Below, piece by piece: positions 36,893 through 45,498 of a DNA stretch of 64,000 bases. How positions within the stretch are numbered: the first letter of the stretch is position 1; the number at the start of each line of letters is the position of its first letter. The DNA is from Thalassospira xianhensis MCCC 1A02616. GTDB lineage: Bacteria > Pseudomonadota > Alphaproteobacteria > Rhodospirillales > Thalassospiraceae. The notes below the pieces were generated by a model. The model did not search any database. It had not been told where the DNA came from and worked only from the letters and a program-made list of their open reading frames with translations. The stretch lies in assembly GCF_003326475.1 (NCBI RefSeq), contig NZ_JPWA01000020.1, forward strand, positions 23,795-87,794, written 5' to 3'. The position numbers were made by a program, and so were the translations under genes.

Positions 36893-37777
36893 TTATTTTT
36901 TGATATCGGATGCCGTTTCAAGCGTTTTGCGGAATTCCGAAAATGCCGGGGTATCAAAACCCGGACGGCAGGCCAGAAAGGTATCAACCTTCATCAGGGG
37001 ATGTTCCCTAACCGGACCAAGATGACGCATCAGATCGACGACACTGCGCGGCATGATGCTGATGCATGATCCGGCGGCGGTGCAGGCAAACATCGCGTGA
37101 TAAGACCCAACTTCCTGAACAGCGAAATATTCCCTGATGGATCCGAACCCGGTCAGCCATTCTTCTGCCAGCGCGCGATAGGTGCAACCCGGTGCGAAGG
37201 CCGCCAATGACTTTGGCTGGATGTCGTCTGCATGGTGGATATCGGGATGGCCGGGCGGGAGAAGCAATACCAGTTCCTCGCGAAACAGGGCGCGGGTATC
37301 AAGCATTCCGGGTTCCAGCCACCATTCCCCTGACGGTATAGCAATCAACGCGCAATCAATGCGGCGAGCCAGAAGACCATCGACAAGCTGCCGGGTGGGG
37401 GCGGTTGAAAGTTCAATCGTGACGTCGGGAAATGCCTTGTTATAGGCCGCCAGCGGCAAGGGAAGACGGCTGGCAACGGTGCTTTCCATCGAACCGACAC
37501 GCAGGGTGCCGCCTGGGGTCGAAGAATTGACCATCTGGCGTGCTTCGTCGGCAAGGTTCAAAATGCGGTCGACATATTCCAGAAAGGTTTCGCCTTCCTG
37601 TGTCAGGGTCATGCGTTTTTTGTCGCGCTGAAACAGGGCGACACCGATTTCTGTTTCAAGCTGCTGAACGCGGGTGGTGACGTTGGACGGTACCCGGCCA
37701 AGCAGTTCGGCGGCACGGGTAATACCCTGTTCCCTGGCAACGGTACGAAAAACCGCCAGTGATGCAAGATCCATCAT
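36893..37777 (-). CDS. LysR-family transcriptional regulator
   Basis: This 294-residue LysR protein has an N-terminal helix-turn-helix (about 3-60; LASLAVFRTVAREQGITRAAE) and an effector domain (DGLLARRIDCALIAIPSG). It is divergent from a nitronate-monooxygenase-like gene with a 121-base gap containing a 7+7 inverted repeat. It probably controls that gene and itself. Confidence 0.88.
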   Translation of the reverse strand: MMDLASLAVFRTVAREQGITRAAELLGRVPSNVTTRVQQLETEIGVALFQRDKKRMTLTQEGETFLEYVDRILNLADEARQMVNSSTPGGTLRVGSMESTVASRLPLPLAAYNKAFPDVTIELSTAPTRQLVDGLLARRIDCALIAIPSGEWWLEPGMLDTRALFREELVLLLPPGHPDIHHADDIQPKSLAAFAPGCTYRALAEEWLTGFGSIREYFAVQEVGSYHAMFACTAAGSCISIMPRSVVDLMRHLGPVREHPLMKVDTFLACRPGFDTPAFSEFRKTLETASDIKK

Positions 37778-37806
37778 AATTCTCCGATACGGAATTTACT
37801 TGAATT

Positions 37807-37829
37807 TATATTCTTTATTTGGGAATATA
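37807..37829. promoter_or_regulatory. LysR-type inverted repeat upstream of the nitronate monooxygenase-like gene
   Basis: TATATTC and GAATATA are exact inverted copies nine bases apart, with T-N11-A inside. The site lies in the divergent promoter, 30 bases from the LysR start and 70 from the oxidoreductase start. Confidence 0.55.
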
Positions 37830-37898
37830 TGTCAATCTTAATTCTGAAATCGTGAAGGATGGTCGTGCCAGATGGGCAGAGCATCCGGGAGGGCTGAA

Positions 37899-38951
37899 AT
37901 GCTGGACAGGCTTGGTATGACATTGCCGATTGTGCAGGCCCCGATGGCTGGGGTTTCCACCCCGGCGCTTGCCGCGGCAGTTTCAAATGCCGGTGGTCTG
38001 GGATCAATCGGTGTCGGGGCAAGTGATGTGGCGAGCGCACGCAAGATGATCGAGGAATTGCGTGGCCAGACGGATCGTGCCTTTAACGTCAATGTTTTCG
38101 TTCATGAAACACCAAAGCCGGATCCGAGACGCGAAGCCGCGTGGCTTGATGCGTTAAGGCCGCAGTTTGCCGAATTCGGCGCAACGCCACCATCAGGTTT
38201 GCGCACCATCTACAAAAGCTTTGTCGATGATCGGGATATGCTGGCTCTTCTGATCGAGGTGAAACCGGCCGTGGTCAGTTTGCATTTCGGATTGCCGTCC
38301 AAAGATGTGATTGCGGCGCTAAAGCAGGCCGGAATCATACTGTTTGCAACGGCGACCAGTCTGGATGACGCCCGCAAAACCGAAGCTGCTGGTATTGATG
38401 TGATCGTTGCCCAGGGGATCGAGGCGGGCGGTCATCGTGGTGTTTTTGACCCGGAAGCGCATGATGACTATTTGGGAACCGTCGCCCTGACCCGTTTGCT
38501 GGTGCGTAATTGCAAGCTACCGGTTATTGCCGCGGGCGGTATCATGGATGGCGCGGGAATTGCCGCCGCCCTTGATCTTGGTGCTGTGAGCGCCCAACTT
38601 GGCACGGCCTTTATCGCGTGTCCGGAATCCTCGGCTGATGATGGATATCGCCGTGCGCTGATGGGGGCGGGGGCATATCACACGCAATTGACATCGTTGA
38701 TTTCCGGGCGACCGGCGCGCGCGATTGCAAATCGCTTTACGGCCTTGAAAGATACGCTGGATGCGGCAGTTCCGTCCTATCCGATAGCTTATGACGCGGG
38801 AAAAGCATTGAACGCTGCGGCCAAGGCCAAAGGCGAAGACGGTTTTGGTGCGCAGTGGGCCGGGCAAGGCGCGCCACTGGCGCGTGCAATGCCCGCAGCG
38901 GAGCTTGTTACGACCCTGATGCGAGAATTTGAGGCGGCCCGTCGGAACTGA
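37899..38951 (+). CDS. Nitronate monooxygenase-like flavoprotein
   Basis: This 350-residue TIM-barrel flavoprotein has the NPD/NMO pattern: [20 protein letters not shown], an [11 protein letters not shown] block and [16 protein letters not shown] with FMN-binding glycines, then [11 protein letters not shown]. Family enzymes oxidise nitronates or related compounds with FMN. I chose the ATG at 37899 because GGGAGGG lies a few bases upstream; an ATG at 37872 lacks that site. It is divergent from the LysR at 36893. Confidence 0.88.
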   Translation: MLDRLGMTLPIVQAPMAGVSTPALAAAVSNAGGLGSIGVGASDVASARKMIEELRGQTDRAFNVNVFVHETPKPDPRREAAWLDALRPQFAEFGATPPSGLRTIYKSFVDDRDMLALLIEVKPAVVSLHFGLPSKDVIAALKQAGIILFATATSLDDARKTEAAGIDVIVAQGIEAGGHRGVFDPEAHDDYLGTVALTRLLVRNCKLPVIAAGGIMDGAGIAAALDLGAVSAQLGTAFIACPESSADDGYRRALMGAGAYHTQLTSLISGRPARAIANRFTALKDTLDAAVPSYPIAYDAGKALNAAAKAKGEDGFGAQWAGQGAPLARAMPAAELVTTLMREFEAARRN

Positions 38952-38986
38952 AACAGCCGTTTGTCTTAACCTCTGTCTGAGTGATG

Positions 38987-39020
38987 GTGAAAAGCATGCA
39001 GGTCAACGCATGCTTTTCAC
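38987..39020. terminator. Perfect 13-bp hairpin between convergent genes
   Basis: GTGAAAAGCATGC and its exact complement are separated by eight bases. The stem lies in the convergent gap between the nitronate monooxygenase-like and SnoaL-like genes. There is no long T-run outside the stem. Confidence 0.65.
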
Positions 39021-39049
39021 ATTTGGAAACCTGGGCTACGTGGCTGGCT

Positions 39050-39604
39050 TTATTCGGTTTTCACCGGATTGTTGTCGACGACCTCGCGATAGGCTGCGAG
39101 ATCAAGAAAAGCTTCGGCCTCGATAACCAGACCTTCCTGCATTTTGAATATCCAGACGAACTGGTTTTCATAAGACGTTCCGGTGGTGGTGGTGGCGCTA
39201 CCGTCGAAGCGGATAATCACCATATCGTTGTCGGCCCAGATCGCGTGAACAACAGGTTTGATCGGTGTTACAAGTCTACTGACAAGTGGCGTTGCAGCCT
39301 GTTCCACAAAATCCTGACGGTTGGTGTAAGTGCCAGCAACAGGGTCAGAGCCATGGATCGTCCAGACAACATCATCGGCAAGAATTTGCCCGAACACGCT
39401 TTCGCCTGCCACCCATGCGTCGAAGGCACGGCGAACGATATCCCGGTTGTTTTCCTGCTGTTCAAGCGCGGCCGCGTTTGGTGTTACGGTTTGCGATGCC
39501 GATGCCGGACTGGTTAAAAGTATCGGTAAAACGATAGTGAAAAGGCCAGTACCAAACCGGATCGGGGACGGTATGTATCGGGTCAAAACGGATGTATGTT
39601 TCAT
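39050..39604 (-). CDS. Exported SnoaL/NTF2-like protein
   Basis: This 184-residue protein has a signal peptide (FGTGLFTIVLPILLTSPASA) and a SnoaL/NTF2-like domain (NNRDIVRRAFDAWVAGES, VWTIHGSDPVAGTYTNRQDF, YENQFVWIFKMQEGLVIEAE). Such domains bind small hydrophobic ligands or act as cyclases/isomerases. It is the third gene of an operon; its ATG overlaps the Atu4866-like stop by four bases. Confidence 0.85.
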   Translation of the reverse strand: MKHTSVLTRYIPSPIRFGTGLFTIVLPILLTSPASASQTVTPNAAALEQQENNRDIVRRAFDAWVAGESVFGQILADDVVWTIHGSDPVAGTYTNRQDFVEQAATPLVSRLVTPIKPVVHAIWADNDMVIIRFDGSATTTTGTSYENQFVWIFKMQEGLVIEAEAFLDLAAYREVVDNNPVKTE

Positions 39605-39858
39605 TGGTTGTTCTCCTGTCGATGCATGATCATGCCGCCGTGATGTAGAATGCCATCGATAAATTCGCCGTCGGCTGTGAAGCCGGAATCATCCCAGTAT
39701 TCGATCCGGTTGCCTTCGATCTCGTAACGGCCGGTATAGGCGTTTTCGCGATTGCCACGTGCTTCTGCGTATCGCCCGTCGGGCCTGAGTTCCTGCCGGA
39801 CATGATTGTCCGAGGTAACCCACATGCCGACATAGGGTGAGGGCTGTATTTCGCTCAT
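39601..39858 (-). CDS. Atu4866-domain protein
   Basis: This 85-residue protein matches the small Atu4866 family (YVGMWVTSDNHVRQELRPDG, GRYEIEGNRIEYWDDSGF, LHHGGMIMHR), a beta-rich fold of unknown function. It is coupled on both sides: its ATG overlaps the stop of the frameshifted NTF2-like gene, and its stop overlaps the SnoaL-like start. No signal peptide is visible, so it is probably cytoplasmic. Confidence 0.85.
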   Translation of the reverse strand: MSEIQPSPYVGMWVTSDNHVRQELRPDGRYAEARGNRENAYTGRYEIEGNRIEYWDDSGFTADGEFIDGILHHGGMIMHRQENNQ

Positions 39859-40420
39859 GCCAGATTGTTCCTCTGTCTGTTGGAAATAGGGGGCAATTTC
39901 AGCTTCGGTGACGACCCGGCCGAGTTGTGCTCATGACGAATGACCCAGCGATTGCCATCGCATTGCCAGCCGAGTTGGGAACGATCCCGGATCGCGGTGA
40001 TCGTGCCATCCTGTGCTTCGAGACGGGCAACAAACTCAAGTGTGGTTGAGGCGACATTATTGCCAACGATGGCATCGGGGCCGTCCGATATTGCGTGGCG
40101 GGCCGAGTGCATGTTGTTAAACGGCCCTTCCCACATGGTGCCATAGTCAATTGCACGTCTGGCGGTCTTGCCGTCCGGTGCGAGGTCGTCAAAAAAACAC
40201 CGGGACCTTCGAGGTCGTAATAACGGGCAAGCTTTTCGGCAAAGACAAAATCCGGATCATCCGGGGCACGTTCCCAACCATCCAGAATCCATGTTTTATG
40301 GAGTATTGCAGGGCTATTTTGCCCGTCTGCCGGGCAGGATTGTGCTGTTTCAGATTGACCGAAGGCCGTGGTACTGATGGCGGAACACAAAAGCGAGAAA
40401 ACGAGTATGCGGGGGTTCAT
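39855..40420 (-). pseudogene. Exported NTF2-like protein gene broken by a homopolymer frameshift
   Basis: The first gene of the operon begins with a signal peptide (ILVFSLLCSAISTTAFG). It reads AILHKTWILDGWERAP to EGPGVF, then loses frame at a run of seven T (minus strand, 40191-40197). The following frame reads DDLAPDGKTARRAIDYGTMW and continues to a stop that overlaps the next gene by four bases (ATGA). Adding one base restores a single 188-residue protein. It may be a phase-variable gene, a recent pseudogene or a sequencing error. Confidence 0.75.
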
Positions 40421-40543
40421 AGTGATCTCCTGCTTTTTCGATTGGTGCTGCGGGTGTGTGCAATCAAGTGCCTCTTATCCCCGCTGCCTGTTAACGGTAC
40501 TCACTATCTTTGTTCAGAATAACCCACCAATCGCTCGACATAC

Positions 40544-40562
40544 TGGTTAATATAATTTACCA
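40544..40562. promoter_or_regulatory. LysR-type inverted repeat upstream of LysR at 40569
   Basis: TGGT-N11-ACCA is an inverted repeat with T-N11-A spacing, ending seven bases before the LysR ATG and in the gap shared with the NTF2/Atu4866 operon. Placement suggests autorepression. Confidence 0.5.
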
Positions 40563-40568
40563 ATAGGT

Positions 40569-41471
40569 ATGGATCTTAATCTTCTGACGATGTTTGCCGC
40601 GGTCGCGGATACCGGAAATTTTCGTGCTGCAGCCGACAGGCTGGGCGTAACACGTTCTGCTGTCAGTCAGGGTATCCGGCGTCTTGAAGAAACCATAGGG
40701 CAGCCACTGTTTCAGCGAACGACGCGCAGCGTTCGCCTTACGGAAGAAGGTGAACGGTTTCTGGAAACGGTTCATTCGCCGCTTCTGGAAATTGGCGCGG
40801 CGCTGGAAACCGCACGGAGTGCATCGGGAATGCCGCACGGGCTTTTGCGGGTTGCGGTTACATCTATTGCCGAACGGTTCCTGTCAGGACCGCTTGTCGC
40901 CGAATTTGCCATTGCCTATCCGGGAATTACACTTGATGTGACAGTCACCGACGAGGAGTTCGATATTGTTGCCGCAGGATTCGATGCGGGCGTGCGCCTT
41001 GGCGAGGTGATTGAGCAGGATATGGTCGCGGTATCGCTTACGGGCGAGCAGCGGCAGGTCGCAGTGGCAACGCCACGTTATTTTGAGCGGCACGGAATTC
41101 CGCAGCATCCGCGCGACTTGGCAGGGCATCGCTGTATCGGTTGGCGCCCGTCACCTGAAACCGCGCCGTATCGATGGGAATTCGAACGTGACGGGCAGGA
41201 GTTCGATGTGGCGGTCGAGCCGCAGGTTACGACAAACGACATGCTCTTGATGATCCGCACTGCCCTTGCGGATGGCGGTATCACATTCGGGATCGAGGAA
41301 ACCTTTGCGCCCTATATCCGGCGTGGCGAGCTTGTAACTGTTCTTGATGATTGGCTGGCGCCCTTTGCGGGGTTTTATCTTTACTTTCCCGGACGCAGGT
41401 CGGTTACGCCAAAGCTTCGCGCATTGATCGAGCATGTTCGCAAGTTCCGGATGCGAGTGCCGCCACTTTAG
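40569..41471 (+). CDS. LysR-family transcriptional regulator
   Basis: This 300-residue LysR protein has an N-terminal helix-turn-helix (MDLNLLTMFAAVADTGNFRA) and RTTRSVRLTEEG, then an effector domain ending in the LYFPGRRSVTPKLRALIEHV pattern of the AaeR-like group. It is divergent from the exported NTF2-like/Atu4866/SnoaL-like operon and is its likely regulator. Confidence 0.88.
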   Translation: MDLNLLTMFAAVADTGNFRAAADRLGVTRSAVSQGIRRLEETIGQPLFQRTTRSVRLTEEGERFLETVHSPLLEIGAALETARSASGMPHGLLRVAVTSIAERFLSGPLVAEFAIAYPGITLDVTVTDEEFDIVAAGFDAGVRLGEVIEQDMVAVSLTGEQRQVAVATPRYFERHGIPQHPRDLAGHRCIGWRPSPETAPYRWEFERDGQEFDVAVEPQVTTNDMLLMIRTALADGGITFGIEETFAPYIRRGELVTVLDDWLAPFAGFYLYFPGRRSVTPKLRALIEHVRKFRMRVPPL

Positions 41472-41511
41472 ACATAATGGTGCACCCGTTGCCGAAAACA
41501 GGCATTGCAGA

Positions 41512-42849
41512 TTAGCCAAAGGTATCTTCCATTTCCTTGCGGAAGCGGATGGCGGGATCAGTGAGGTCGAAATCGACGTCGTCCCATGTAACGACCTGAT
41601 CGGTGGCAATTTTGTGTTTGAGTGTCAGGTGGTGGGCAAGGCCGATGGGAAGGGCATTGTTGGCCTTTGACATGCGGGCTGGCATCAGTTTTCCATAGAC
41701 CGTGTAACCGCCTTCCCCGTCGAGCTTTTCACCGACGTGAAGGTCGCGTTTGGCAAAGGCAACCGCGTCGCCTGACCATGCGCGCGGTGCGCCCGTCGCC
41801 TCGTGTCGCAGGGCGGCAGAGGCGACCGAAATGCCCAGTTCCAGACCGATCAGGTGATAGGGTTTATACATCGCGGAATATTGCCCGGTCGGGTCAGTCA
41901 GAAGGCCATATTCCGAGAAGCAGCGTTTGACATAGTCACTGGGGGCTTCAAACGTGACATAAACACCCCAGCGCAGATCACGAAAGACCGGGCGTTTATC
42001 ACGTTCAAGGCTTGAAACCACTTCGACCGTACCCTTGCGATCAAGCAAACCACCTGTTTCCCGTGGCGAGAGCAAGCGGGGCAGATCATCAACACCGCAG
42101 GCAGGGAACCGAAGGCCGATATCCTGTGGCACCAGATCACAGGCATTGGAAACCGCAGCCATTTCGATGGCGGATTTGGTGCCATCAAGGAAGCTGTTGA
42201 AAATTTGGGGGTTCATGCCACCTGCCTTTGCCTGTTCTGGTGTCAGGCCATAATGGGTCCAGACGTCGTCGGGCGTGACATGGTGATAGGCGGGCAGATA
42301 TTTGGTGCCCTTACCCGCGCAGATGACATCAAGGCCGACCGCACGTGCCCAATCGACCATTTCAGAAATCAGAGCGGGCTGATCGCCATAGGCCATGGAA
42401 TAGACGAGGCCTGCCTGCTCGGCCTTGCGCGCCAGAAGGGGCCCTGCAAGAACGTCGGCCTCGACATTGACCATGACAAGGTGGCGGCCATATTCGATGG
42501 CCTTTAACCCATAGCGAATGCCTGCCGCCGGGCTGCCGGTAGCATCGATGATGACTTCGAGGCCGTTGGCTTCGATCAGGGCGTCGGCATCCTCGGTGAT
42601 CCATGTGGTGCCGTTTTCAAGCGCATTGTTCGGGTCGGTTGCCTGATAGCGTTCTTTTGGCCAGCCGACACGATCAAGGGCTTCTTTGGCGCGGGTGGCA
42701 CTGAGATCGGCCACCCCCAGAACGTGATAGCCCGGATGGTGTCCAGCCTGACTTAAAAACATCGAGCCGAATTTGCCCGCGCCGATAATGCCGACGCGAA
42801 CGGGGTTTCCGTCCGCGGCACGTTTGCGCAGTTTTGCATCAAGGTTCAT
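41512..42849 (-). CDS. NAD(P)-dependent oxidoreductase with C-terminal SAF domain
   Basis: This 445-residue protein has an N-terminal Rossmann fold (RVGIIGAGKFGSMFLSQAG) resembling homoserine dehydrogenase, and a C-terminal SAF-like region (about 355-430; AKRDLHVGEKLDGEGGYTVY). Related proteins act in sugar-acid or polyol catabolism, but substrate cannot be read here. It lies 24 bases downstream of an EctD-like dioxygenase and is probably co-transcribed; a GntR gene is upstream. Confidence 0.83.
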   Translation of the reverse strand: MNLDAKLRKRAADGNPVRVGIIGAGKFGSMFLSQAGHHPGYHVLGVADLSATRAKEALDRVGWPKERYQATDPNNALENGTTWITEDADALIEANGLEVIIDATGSPAAGIRYGLKAIEYGRHLVMVNVEADVLAGPLLARKAEQAGLVYSMAYGDQPALISEMVDWARAVGLDVICAGKGTKYLPAYHHVTPDDVWTHYGLTPEQAKAGGMNPQIFNSFLDGTKSAIEMAAVSNACDLVPQDIGLRFPACGVDDLPRLLSPRETGGLLDRKGTVEVVSSLERDKRPVFRDLRWGVYVTFEAPSDYVKRCFSEYGLLTDPTGQYSAMYKPYHLIGLELGISVASAALRHEATGAPRAWSGDAVAFAKRDLHVGEKLDGEGGYTVYGKLMPARMSKANNALPIGLAHHLTLKHKIATDQVVTWDDVDFDLTDPAIRFRKEMEDTFG

Positions 42850-42873
42850 TTGAAATACTCCGTCGCCGGGCGA

Positions 42874-43683
42874 TCAGGCCGCAGAACTTTTGGCGGACGA
42901 TTGTTTGGCAACCAGTTCGTCAAGGCAGTCATCGGCAAGCGGTGTGATCGGGGTGAAGTCGCGATGGGCGATCCACGGTTTGCGATTAAACGCCCGGATA
43001 TGGTTCGAAACCGCGCACAGGCTAAGATAAACAATGGTGCGGTCAAACGGGCTGATATTGGGTGGGCTTGCATGGACAAGGTTGCCGTGGAACATCACAA
43101 CCGATCCGGCAGGCCCAATCGGGGCTTCACAGCCGCCTTCGGCAGCAAGTTTTGTCACGGTTTCTCTATCCAGCGTCCAAAGCGGATAGGAGGTGGTTTC
43201 AAGATCGTGACCGGCTTTGAGTACGCCGGCCTTGTGGCTTTTGGGGATGAAGAGCAACGGGCCGTTTGCCGGGGTGACGTCTTCGAGGAACAGAGCGATG
43301 TTGAACGCGCGCGGTTCGGGCATTTCATCGTCACGCTGCCAGGTGCCGTAATCCTGATGCCATTGCCAGACGGCGCCATCAAAGGCGGCCTTGGCGTTGA
43401 TTTTGTACTGGTGCATGTAAACCTGTTCTTCTAGGAATTGTTCAACAGGTTCGATCAGGCGGGGATGGGCACCAAGGCGGCGATGGGCTTCGTTATAGGT
43501 GTGTGCGGCAAAGGCGGTCCGGGCAACACCGGATGTTTCGCGCCAGACTTCTTCTCGGTCGGATGCATAAATCTGGCGGGCTTCGGACAGAAGAAGGGCG
43601 GCTTCTTCACGTGAAAAAAGTTCCGGCAGAAAGACAAAGCCCTGTTCGCGAAATTCGGCAAGTGCCGTTTCGTTGAGTTTCAT
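42874..43683 (-). CDS. Phytanoyl-CoA dioxygenase-family protein, EctD-like
   Basis: This 269-residue 2OG-Fe(II) enzyme has iron ligands His109, Asp111 and probably His204, with Arg215 for 2-oxoglutarate. The stretch WHQDYGTWQRDDEMP (107-121) resembles the ectoine hydroxylase signature (WHSDFETWH...DGMP), but no ectABC genes are here. It probably hydroxylates a small metabolite. ACGGAGG precedes the ATG, just after a hairpin. It forms a cassette with the SAF oxidoreductase and GntR gene. Confidence 0.85.
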   Translation of the reverse strand: MKLNETALAEFREQGFVFLPELFSREEAALLLSEARQIYASDREEVWRETSGVARTAFAAHTYNEAHRRLGAHPRLIEPVEQFLEEQVYMHQYKINAKAAFDGAVWQWHQDYGTWQRDDEMPEPRAFNIALFLEDVTPANGPLLFIPKSHKAGVLKAGHDLETTSYPLWTLDRETVTKLAAEGGCEAPIGPAGSVVMFHGNLVHASPPNISPFDRTIVYLSLCAVSNHIRAFNRKPWIAHRDFTPITPLADDCLDELVAKQSSAKSSAA

Positions 43684-43698
43684 GACGTTTACCTCCGT

Positions 43699-43728
43699 GT
43701 CGCATATTTTTGTTTTTTGTTATGCGAC
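43699..43728. promoter_or_regulatory. Inverted repeat upstream of the EctD-like dioxygenase
   Basis: GTCGCATA and TATGCGAC are exact inverted copies separated by 14 AT-rich bases, just upstream of the ribosome site. It could be a leader hairpin or a regulator site. Confidence 0.45.
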
Positions 43729-43760
43729 CTGTGCCCGGCCGGATCTTTATGCCGGGCGGT

Positions 43761-44432
43761 TTATAATGTGGTCTTTGCGGTATCCTTCATATGCGTGATC
43801 AGGCGGTTTGCGGCATTGCGCGTATGTGCGATTGCCAGCTGCTGGGCTGCCGCACCATCGCCAACGCAGATTGCGTCGGCGATGGCTTGATGTTCAGTCC
43901 ATACGGGATCGGGACCGGTTCCGGTTTGCAGATCGGCATGCATGACACGCCGGACCTGCAACCAGATTGCGGCTGATGCCTCGGGCAACAGGGGGTTGCC
44001 CGACAGGCGATAGATCGTTTGATGAAACGCGACGTCGGCTGCAACAAGGTCTGCGGTGGAATTGCTGCCCAGAGCGTGGTGTCCCTGTTGGATGGCAGCC
44101 CGCAGTGCCGATTTCCGTTCGTCTTCCGGGGATTTTGACGCCAGCCGGGCGGCAAGCCCGTCAAACGCTTCGCGCAAGTCATAAACGTGCTCGACCAGTT
44201 TGGCATCGACCGGGGCAACGCGGTATCCGCGCCGCCCCATCGGTACTACCAGCCCATCACGACGCAGCAACCCCAGAGCTTGCAACACTGGTTGCCGCGA
44301 GACATTGAGCTCCTCGGCCAAGGCTTCCTGACGCAAAGGCATTCCGGGAGGGAGAGCACCGGAACACAAGGCATCGACCAAGCGATCATGCACTTCGTCA
44401 GTCAGACTTTTACGACCGGAAAGAGGTTCCAT
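43761..44432 (-). CDS. GntR-family (FadR/FCD) transcriptional regulator
   Basis: This 223-residue protein has an N-terminal winged helix (about 5-72; SLTDEVHDRLVDALCSGALP and EELNVSRQPVLQALGLL) and an all-helical FCD domain with metal-binding His/Asp positions (AADVAFHQTIYRLSGNPLL). I chose the ATG at 44432 with AGGAT five bases upstream; a 60-codon upstream extension has no similarity. It precedes the dioxygenase-oxidoreductase pair and probably represses it and itself. Confidence 0.9.
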   Translation of the reverse strand: MEPLSGRKSLTDEVHDRLVDALCSGALPPGMPLRQEALAEELNVSRQPVLQALGLLRRDGLVVPMGRRGYRVAPVDAKLVEHVYDLREAFDGLAARLASKSPEDERKSALRAAIQQGHHALGSNSTADLVAADVAFHQTIYRLSGNPLLPEASAAIWLQVRRVMHADLQTGTGPDPVWTEHQAIADAICVGDGAAAQQLAIAHTRNAANRLITHMKDTAKTTL

Positions 44433-44461
44433 CTTCGATCCTTTTTCTACATTCGGAATAC

Positions 44462-44469
44462 TGTATACA
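44462..44469. promoter_or_regulatory. GntR/FCD-type operator palindrome
   Basis: TGTATACA lies 29 bases upstream of the GntR start. It matches the core of operators used by many FCD-type GntR proteins (TTGTATACAA-like), suggesting autoregulation. Confidence 0.5.
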
Positions 44470-44630
44470 CTAATTTTAACCATTGGAAGATCAAATTGGT
44501 AAAAAGTGACTTTACGGTTGAGTACGTACCTTAAAACACTGTTTTGGCTGGGCTGTAGCCCAATTGTGTATTGTCGGCGGTGTGATGGCGTTCCATGATC
44601 ATTATGGAACAACGATAAGGAGACGATGTC

Positions 44631-45455
44631 ATGGCCCGTTTTGTTACTGCCTGTGTCCAGGTAAATGCGCGGGACAATATGAGCGACAACCTTGCGCGGG
44701 CGGCGACCTATGCGCGCGATGCCCGTGCGGCGGGGGCGACGCTGATTGCGTTTCCGGAAAATGTTTCGATGATGTCATTCGGCGGTGAAAAGGTTCGGAC
44801 AGCGGCGTTTGACGAGGCTGATCACCCGGCCCTGACATTTTTCCGCGATCTGGCGGAAGAATTGAAATCGACCCTGATTGTCGGGTCTTTGCATGTGAAG
44901 GTACCGGGCGAAGACCGGGTGGCCAATCGTTGTTTTGTGATTGGCCCGGACGGGGCGGTGATCACGTCTTATGACAAGATCCATATGTTCGATGTTGATC
45001 TGGCGGGTGGAGAAAGTTACCGCGAAAGCAAAACATTCCGCCCGGGTGATCAGGCGCGGCTTGCCAAAACAGATATAGGGGATATCGGCATCGCGATTTG
45101 CTATGACGTCCGGTTCCCGCAGCTTTTCCGTGACTATGCCAAGGCGGGGGCAAAGATTCTGTCGATCCCGGCGGCGTTTACGCGCACGACCGGGCAGGCA
45201 CACTGGCATAATCTGTTGCGGTCACGCGCGATTGAAAATGGTTGTTATGTGATTGCGGCCGCACAGTGCGGCGATCATCCGGGTAACCGGCAGACCTTCG
45301 GCCATTCGCTGATTATCGATCCGTGGGGCGAGATCCTTGCTGATGCGGGGACCGATCCCGGCTTTATCACCGCCGAAATCGATCTGGATCGGGTGGAAGA
45401 TATTCGGCGGATGGTACCATCGCTTCATAATGACCGGGCATACAAGCCTTGCTGA
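44631..45455 (+). CDS. Carbon-nitrogen hydrolase (nitrilase superfamily, Nit1-like)
   Basis: This 274-residue enzyme has the nitrilase triad: Glu43 in FPEN, Lys116 in YDKIHMFD and Cys157 in ICYDVRFP. The close match to YDKIHMFDVD and SIPAAFTRTTGQAHW suggests the Nit1/deaminated-glutathione amidase or omega-amidase group. AAGGAG precedes the ATG. In relatives it usually lies between grxC and the DUF1178 gene; here accessory genes separate them on both sides. Confidence 0.9.
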   Translation: MARFVTACVQVNARDNMSDNLARAATYARDARAAGATLIAFPENVSMMSFGGEKVRTAAFDEADHPALTFFRDLAEELKSTLIVGSLHVKVPGEDRVANRCFVIGPDGAVITSYDKIHMFDVDLAGGESYRESKTFRPGDQARLAKTDIGDIGIAICYDVRFPQLFRDYAKAGAKILSIPAAFTRTTGQAHWHNLLRSRAIENGCYVIAAAQCGDHPGNRQTFGHSLIIDPWGEILADAGTDPGFITAEIDLDRVEDIRRMVPSLHNDRAYKPC

Positions 45456-45472
45456 TTTAAGCAGCATTTCGC

Positions 45473-45498
45473 AGGTGGTTAGCTATAGCTAACCACCT
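45473..45498. terminator. Long palindrome containing the VOC stop codon
   Basis: AGGTGGTTAGC and GCTAACCACCT are exact complements with a four-base centre. The palindrome includes the last codons of the VOC gene and sits in the short convergent gap, so it probably serves as a bidirectional terminator; T-runs are lacking. Confidence 0.55.
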
